Source: Candidatus Omnitrophota bacterium
Lineage (GTDB): Bacteria > Omnitrophota > Gorgyraeia > Gygaellales > Profunditerraquicolaceae
NCBI GenBank assembly: GCA_022710715.1
Contig: JAKLGJ010000001.1
Location: 1 to 42,040 of the forward strand
Reading direction: 5' to 3'
Length of the DNA stretch: 42,040 nt
Shown: positions 38,918-42,040 of the stretch, one piece after another
How the letters are laid out: every line of letters starts with the position of its first letter
Position numbering within the stretch: the first letter of the stretch is position 1
Program-made: the position numbers and the translations under genes
Notes under the pieces: model-generated
Told to the model about the DNA's origin: nothing
What the model saw: the letters and a program-made list of their open reading frames with translations, nothing else
Databases searched by the model: none

Positions 38918-40034
38918 ACCTTCGTTTGACGCGCTGCGCGTCCGGGCCGCGATCCCGGTTGAACAGCTGCGCAGCATCCAGGAGTATGAGTTCAAGTCCG
39001 TCTGCCAGGCCCACGGCGTGGGGTTCTTCGGATTGCCGGTCCGGCAGACCCCGCACTTTCTTTTCATACAGGCGTACCGGGCTGCGCCGGGGGCGCCGTT
39101 CGAGCAGACGGTTTATTGGAAGCTGGCGGATACCGTGCTGGGTTGTTTCCGGCAGACTGACGGCGCGCGCAGAAGCTATCGGCATAATCGCTCGGCGGTC
39201 ATAAATGCGCCGGAAGATATGTGCAGGCGTTTTATCAGCCTGTTGGCGGAGATTGAAAAGACCCGGCATGTGCAGCCGATCGACGTGGTTGCGCTCTCGG
39301 ACGGAACGTTCATCATCACCGATGGTTTGCATCGCGCCGCTATCGCCAGCCTGCTGGGGTGGAAACTGGTCCCCGCGGTTATCCGGCGGGTTGATCCGCA
39401 GCTGCGCCTGCTTATGGAGGATTTGCGGGATTCTTTTCCCGCGCCGGGCCGGAAATACCTCTATACGCCTATAGAGCATCCGGTGTTTTCCGACTGGAAA
39501 GTCTTGCGGGACGCTACGCGCTGGCGAATGATCCGGGATGAATTCGACTGGGCCGGCAAGCGGGTTATCGATATCGGTTCCTACACCGGTTTTTTCGCGC
39601 AACAGGCCGCTCGCCGCGGCGCCCGGGTAACCGGCCTCGAGCAGGATGATCAGCGTCTGGGGCAGTCCAGAGCGTTGAACCGGTTGCTGGGAGTCGATCC
39701 GGAGTATCTGCACGCGGATTTCCGCGATTTTCTTGCGCAGCAGCGCGCGGATTGTCTGATCTGTTTCAGCGTGCTGCATTGGATACTCAAGAAAGACGCA
39801 CCGGAAGGTTTTAAAAAGGCGCTGGATACGCTTTCCCGCGCGGCGCCGGTCATGTTTTTTGATATGGGGCAGGATAATGAACCGAAGATGCGTTCGCGGG
39901 AATGGAATCACGGCCTGGCGATCAACCGGAAAACCATTCCCGATCTGGTCGTGCGTAATTCTCTCTTCACGCATTGGAAGCATCTGGGCACCGGCGATAC
40001 AGGCAGGGATGTGTATAAATTTTATCGGGAATAG
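38892..40034 (+). CDS. ParB-like domain fused to a SAM-dependent methyltransferase
   Basis: A 380-residue protein. I start it at ATG 38892 (GGAAGGA upstream); a longer frame from 38787 would overlap the Wzt gene by 131 bases and adds residues with no family character. The N-terminal half has a ParB/sulfiredoxin-like segment: VVALSDGTFIITDGLHRAAIASLLGWKLVPAVI, spanning about 118-150. The C-terminal half has a class I methyltransferase motif (KRVIDIGSYTGFFAQQAARRGARVTGLEQDD spans about 213-243) and CFSVLHWI. In polysaccharide loci such proteins may methylate the chain end. The role of the N-terminal domain is unknown; it may bind nucleotide. Confidence 0.75.
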   Translation: MWIGRIFNKPSFDALRVRAAIPVEQLRSIQEYEFKSVCQAHGVGFFGLPVRQTPHFLFIQAYRAAPGAPFEQTVYWKLADTVLGCFRQTDGARRSYRHNRSAVINAPEDMCRRFISLLAEIEKTRHVQPIDVVALSDGTFIITDGLHRAAIASLLGWKLVPAVIRRVDPQLRLLMEDLRDSFPAPGRKYLYTPIEHPVFSDWKVLRDATRWRMIRDEFDWAGKRVIDIGSYTGFFAQQAARRGARVTGLEQDDQRLGQSRALNRLLGVDPEYLHADFRDFLAQQRADCLICFSVLHWILKKDAPEGFKKALDTLSRAAPVMFFDMGQDNEPKMRSREWNHGLAINRKTIPDLVVRNSLFTHWKHLGTGDTGRDVYKFYRE

Positions 40035-40040
40035 CGGGGT

Positions 40041-40646
40041 ATGAAAATGATACTATCGGGCATGCTGGTACAACTGGTCGGCCGGCTGCGGGCGCTGGCG
40101 CGCACGCTGCGGTGGAAAATAAGCGGGGAGCAGATTTCCTGGCAGGCGCGCATCGCGGCCGAGGGAGTGATCTGGGGTAAGAATGTGTACATCGGGCCGC
40201 AGTGCCGGCTTTCCGTGCGCGGCGGCGGGCGGATCACCATCGGGGATAACGTCCGGCTGGAACCGTTCGTGCAGATCAGCACGTTCGGGGGAGACGTGCA
40301 TATCGGCAATAACGTTATTGTCGGCGAATTTTCCGTGCTCTACGGTCACGGCGGGCTGCGTATCGGTAACGACGTTTTGATCGCCACGCATACCGTTTTT
40401 ATCCCGGCCAACCATCATTGCGATAAAACCGATTGTTTGATCCGCTTGCAGGGAGAGAGCCGGCAGGGGATACGCGTAGGCGACGATTGCTGGATCGGCA
40501 CGCATGCGGTGATCCTGGATGGCGTATCTATCGGTGATCATGCGGTGGTCGGCGCCGGCAGCGTGGTCACGCATAGCGTCGGCGCAGCGGAGGTCGTTGC
40601 CGGAAATCCGGCCCGGCTGATACGTAAACGAGGGGGCCAGGGGTGA
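40041..40646 (+). CDS. Hexapeptide-repeat acyltransferase (LbH family)
   Basis: A 201-residue left-handed beta-helix protein related to WcaF/maltose acetyltransferases. Hexapeptide repeats are visible throughout: VIWGKNVYIGPQCRLSV, ITIGDNVRLEPFVQI, VHIGNNVIVGEFSVL, LRIGNDVLIATHTVFI, and IRVGDDCWIGTHAVILDGVSIGDHAVVGAGSVV (each within 48-190). The NHHCDKTD segment carries the histidine expected at the active site. It ends in GNPARLIRK, a family hallmark. It would O- or N-acetylate a sugar of the exported glycan. Confidence 0.88.
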   Translation: MKMILSGMLVQLVGRLRALARTLRWKISGEQISWQARIAAEGVIWGKNVYIGPQCRLSVRGGGRITIGDNVRLEPFVQISTFGGDVHIGNNVIVGEFSVLYGHGGLRIGNDVLIATHTVFIPANHHCDKTDCLIRLQGESRQGIRVGDDCWIGTHAVILDGVSIGDHAVVGAGSVVTHSVGAAEVVAGNPARLIRKRGGQG

Positions 40647-41554
40647 TGCCGGTCAGGCTCAAAGAGCGGCTCAAGAAAGCATTCCCGGGAGCGTATGCCC
40701 GGTGGCTGGCGCATCGCCGGCATCCTTTGCGCGCACAGATCAGCCGTATTCTGGCGTCAGCAGGACCCGCGGTTTATCTGGATTCTGACGAGGAATTCGA
40801 CGCTTTGCAAAACAGCTTTCCGCCGTATCCGGATTACGGGTATGACGCGTATTCCTGCTATCGGCGGGGGGTCGAGAGAAGCCTGGCGCTGTTTAACTGT
40901 CTGCCGGGTTTTCGCTCTCCCGGTGCCGCTGTGCTGGAGATCGGTTGCGCGGACGCAATGGTGGGCGCTGCTCTGGCGCTGTACGGGCATACGGTGACGC
41001 TGGTGGATCTGCAGGACCGCCGGGACAATCGCGCCAAAGGATTGGCTTTCCTGCAGGTGGATGTGTGCGAAGGGATCCCGCTTAAGGAATCTTCTTTCGA
41101 CGCGATCTACTCATATAATACCCTGGAGCATATCGCTGATCCCCGGAAGACTCTGCGCGAATGCGTGCGTTTGTGTAAACCCGGCGGCCGGATCTATTTT
41201 GAGTTCGGGCCGCTGTACGCGTCTGCCTGGGGATTGCACGCGTACAATACGTTGCGCATTCCCTATGCGCAGTTCCTTTTCTCTTTGCACTTTATCGAGC
41301 AGAAACTCAACATCCTGGGGATCAATGATTTGGGCGAAAAACGCGCCGCGTTGCAGCCGATGAATCAATGGCGGCTTCAACAGTTCACTCAACTCTGGCA
41401 GGAGTCCGGATGCGTCGTTGAATCCGTCCGGCAGTATGACGAACTGCGTTTCCTGGATATGATCAGGCGGTTTCCCGGGGCTTTCGCCGGCCGGGGACTT
41501 ACCTATGAGGATGTTACCCGGCAGTCGTTGTTCGTGCTGCTGCGTAAACCATGA
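40646..41554 (+). CDS. SAM-dependent methyltransferase (type 11)
   Basis: A protein of 302 residues with a class I methyltransferase core: VLEIGCADAMVGAALALYGHTVTLVDLQD (motif I and the acidic end of strand 2, about 92-120), YSYNTLEHIADP (motif near 152-163) and VRLCKPGGRIYFEFGP. The start is ATG 40646, which shares a base with the previous stop (TGATG); GTG 40643 would add one residue. It could modify the glycan or a lipid intermediate. It shows no close similarity to the methyltransferase domain at 38892. Confidence 0.82.
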   Translation: MPVRLKERLKKAFPGAYARWLAHRRHPLRAQISRILASAGPAVYLDSDEEFDALQNSFPPYPDYGYDAYSCYRRGVERSLALFNCLPGFRSPGAAVLEIGCADAMVGAALALYGHTVTLVDLQDRRDNRAKGLAFLQVDVCEGIPLKESSFDAIYSYNTLEHIADPRKTLRECVRLCKPGGRIYFEFGPLYASAWGLHAYNTLRIPYAQFLFSLHFIEQKLNILGINDLGEKRAALQPMNQWRLQQFTQLWQESGCVVESVRQYDELRFLDMIRRFPGAFAGRGLTYEDVTRQSLFVLLRKP

Positions 41555-42040
41555 GCGCAATGGATAATTCAGCTGTCGCGGTGAGCGTGGTGATGAGCGT
41601 GTTTAACGGGCAGCGTTATCTGCGGCAGGCGATAGAGAGCGTGCTGCGTCAGGCAGGCGTTTCTTTTGAATTCATCGTTATCGACGACGCTTCCAGCGAC
41701 GCCACTGCGCAGATACTCGCCGGCTACAGCGACCCGCGCATCAGGATCATCCGCAACGAGCGCAATCTGGGATTGCCTCTCTCTCTGAACAAAGGGATCG
41801 CTCTCGCGCGCGGCGCGATGATCGCCCGGCAGGATGCCGACGATATATCGTTGCCCGGGCGGCTGCAAAAGCAACTCGTTTATCTGGAAGAGCATCCGGG
41901 CTGCGCGCTGGTCGGCAGCGATTTCTTCATCATCGACGACGAAGATCATCTTCTCGCCGCTTCCTCGTTGCCTTCTGAAGATCAACGGATCCGCGCGGTC
42001 CTGGAAACGAAAAATTGTTTTGCTCACAGCGCAATGATGT
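41551..42040 (+). CDS. Glycosyltransferase family 2 protein (3' truncated by window end)
   Basis: An open frame of 163 codons runs to the window edge from ATG 41551, which overlaps the previous stop (ATGA). It reads as a GT-A fold glycosyltransferase: VSVVMSVFNGQRYLRQAIESVL near the start, IVIDDASSDAT (about 42-52), NERNLGLPLSLNKGI, and RQDADD (93-98) with the metal-binding aspartates. It would add a sugar to the growing glycan. The acceptor and sugar cannot be told from this part. Confidence 0.88.
   Translation, partial: MSAMDNSAVAVSVVMSVFNGQRYLRQAIESVLRQAGVSFEFIVIDDASSDATAQILAGYSDPRIRIIRNERNLGLPLSLNKGIALARGAMIARQDADDISLPGRLQKQLVYLEEHPGCALVGSDFFIIDDEDHLLAASSLPSEDQRIRAVLETKNCFAHSAMM

Noticed and set aside
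1-42040. tRNA, rRNA, CRISPR arrays or intact insertion sequences
   Set aside because: None was recognised in the short intergenic gaps, and nearly all of the window is accounted for by coding sequence. Small RNAs without strong structure could still be missed by eye.

Overview
The window is a 42 kb stretch of a Gram-negative-type bacterial chromosome of moderately high GC, in which every gene I can support lies on the + strand. An outer membrane is indicated by two secretins, a Wza-type export protein, a GspC-like protein, a lipoprotein and TolQR-like proteins. The gene set (dnaX-recR, ABC-F, a TRL-family lipoprotein, a small c-type cytochrome, secretins with long coiled-coil TPR partners, a Wza/Wzc/Wzy locus) looks to me like Candidatus Omnitrophota or a neighbour in the PVC/Elusimicrobia range. 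That placement is an inference from gene content, not a measured phylogeny. No rRNA, tRNA, CRISPR array or intact insertion sequence was seen, and no gene-free stretch exceeds 300 bases.

Region 1 (1-8981) holds housekeeping genes: the end of an unknown gene with a terminator, then dnaX, recR and an ABC-F ATPase behind a clear sigma70-type promoter. A small membrane protein and a TRL-type lipoprotein follow, ending at a strong terminator. Next comes pgi, whose leader contains a 35-nt palindrome built from two DnaA-box consensus sequences, and then a lone receiver domain, a membrane protein, an AsmA-like protein and a YvlD-like membrane protein.

Region 2 (8982-17581) starts with gpmA behind its own promoter, followed by an unknown protein, DUF502, an ExbB/ExbD-type motor pair, an unknown protein, a secreted CBM11-like protein, a class A beta-lactamase-fold enzyme and YggT, mostly overlapping. 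A 28-bp-arm inverted repeat, a second copy of the DnaA-box sequence and a good promoter then precede a tetraheme cytochrome. A PAS histidine kinase and a receiver protein close the region.

Region 3 (17582-28959) is the most unusual part. A promoter with palindromic sites opens a chain of mostly overlapping or closely spaced genes: MerR-like mini-protein, SurA-like protein, GspC-like protein, secretin, and a 1300-residue exported coiled-coil protein ending in TPRs. A second, shorter copy follows at once: MerR-like mini-protein, secretin, and a 316-residue coiled-coil TPR protein, then a secreted protein of unknown function. The two sets are clearly paralogous. No secretion ATPase, inner-membrane platform or pseudopilin gene is present, so this is not a standard type II secretion or type IV pilus operon.

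Region 4 (28962-42040) is an exopolysaccharide or O-antigen locus: ExeA-like AAA ATPase, HD-GYP protein, membrane-anchored coiled coil, Wza-type exporter, Wzc-type tyrosine kinase, Wzy-like polymerase or ligase, Wzm/Wzt ABC transporter, a fusion of a ParB-like domain to a methyltransferase, a hexapeptide acetyltransferase, a second methyltransferase, and a GT2 glycosyltransferase cut by the window end. The order ATPase, export protein, chain-length kinase recalls XrtA/exosortase-associated loci, but no exosortase is visible. Regions 3 and 4 together suggest a cell-envelope export programme in which secretins, long periplasmic coiled coils and polysaccharide export are linked.
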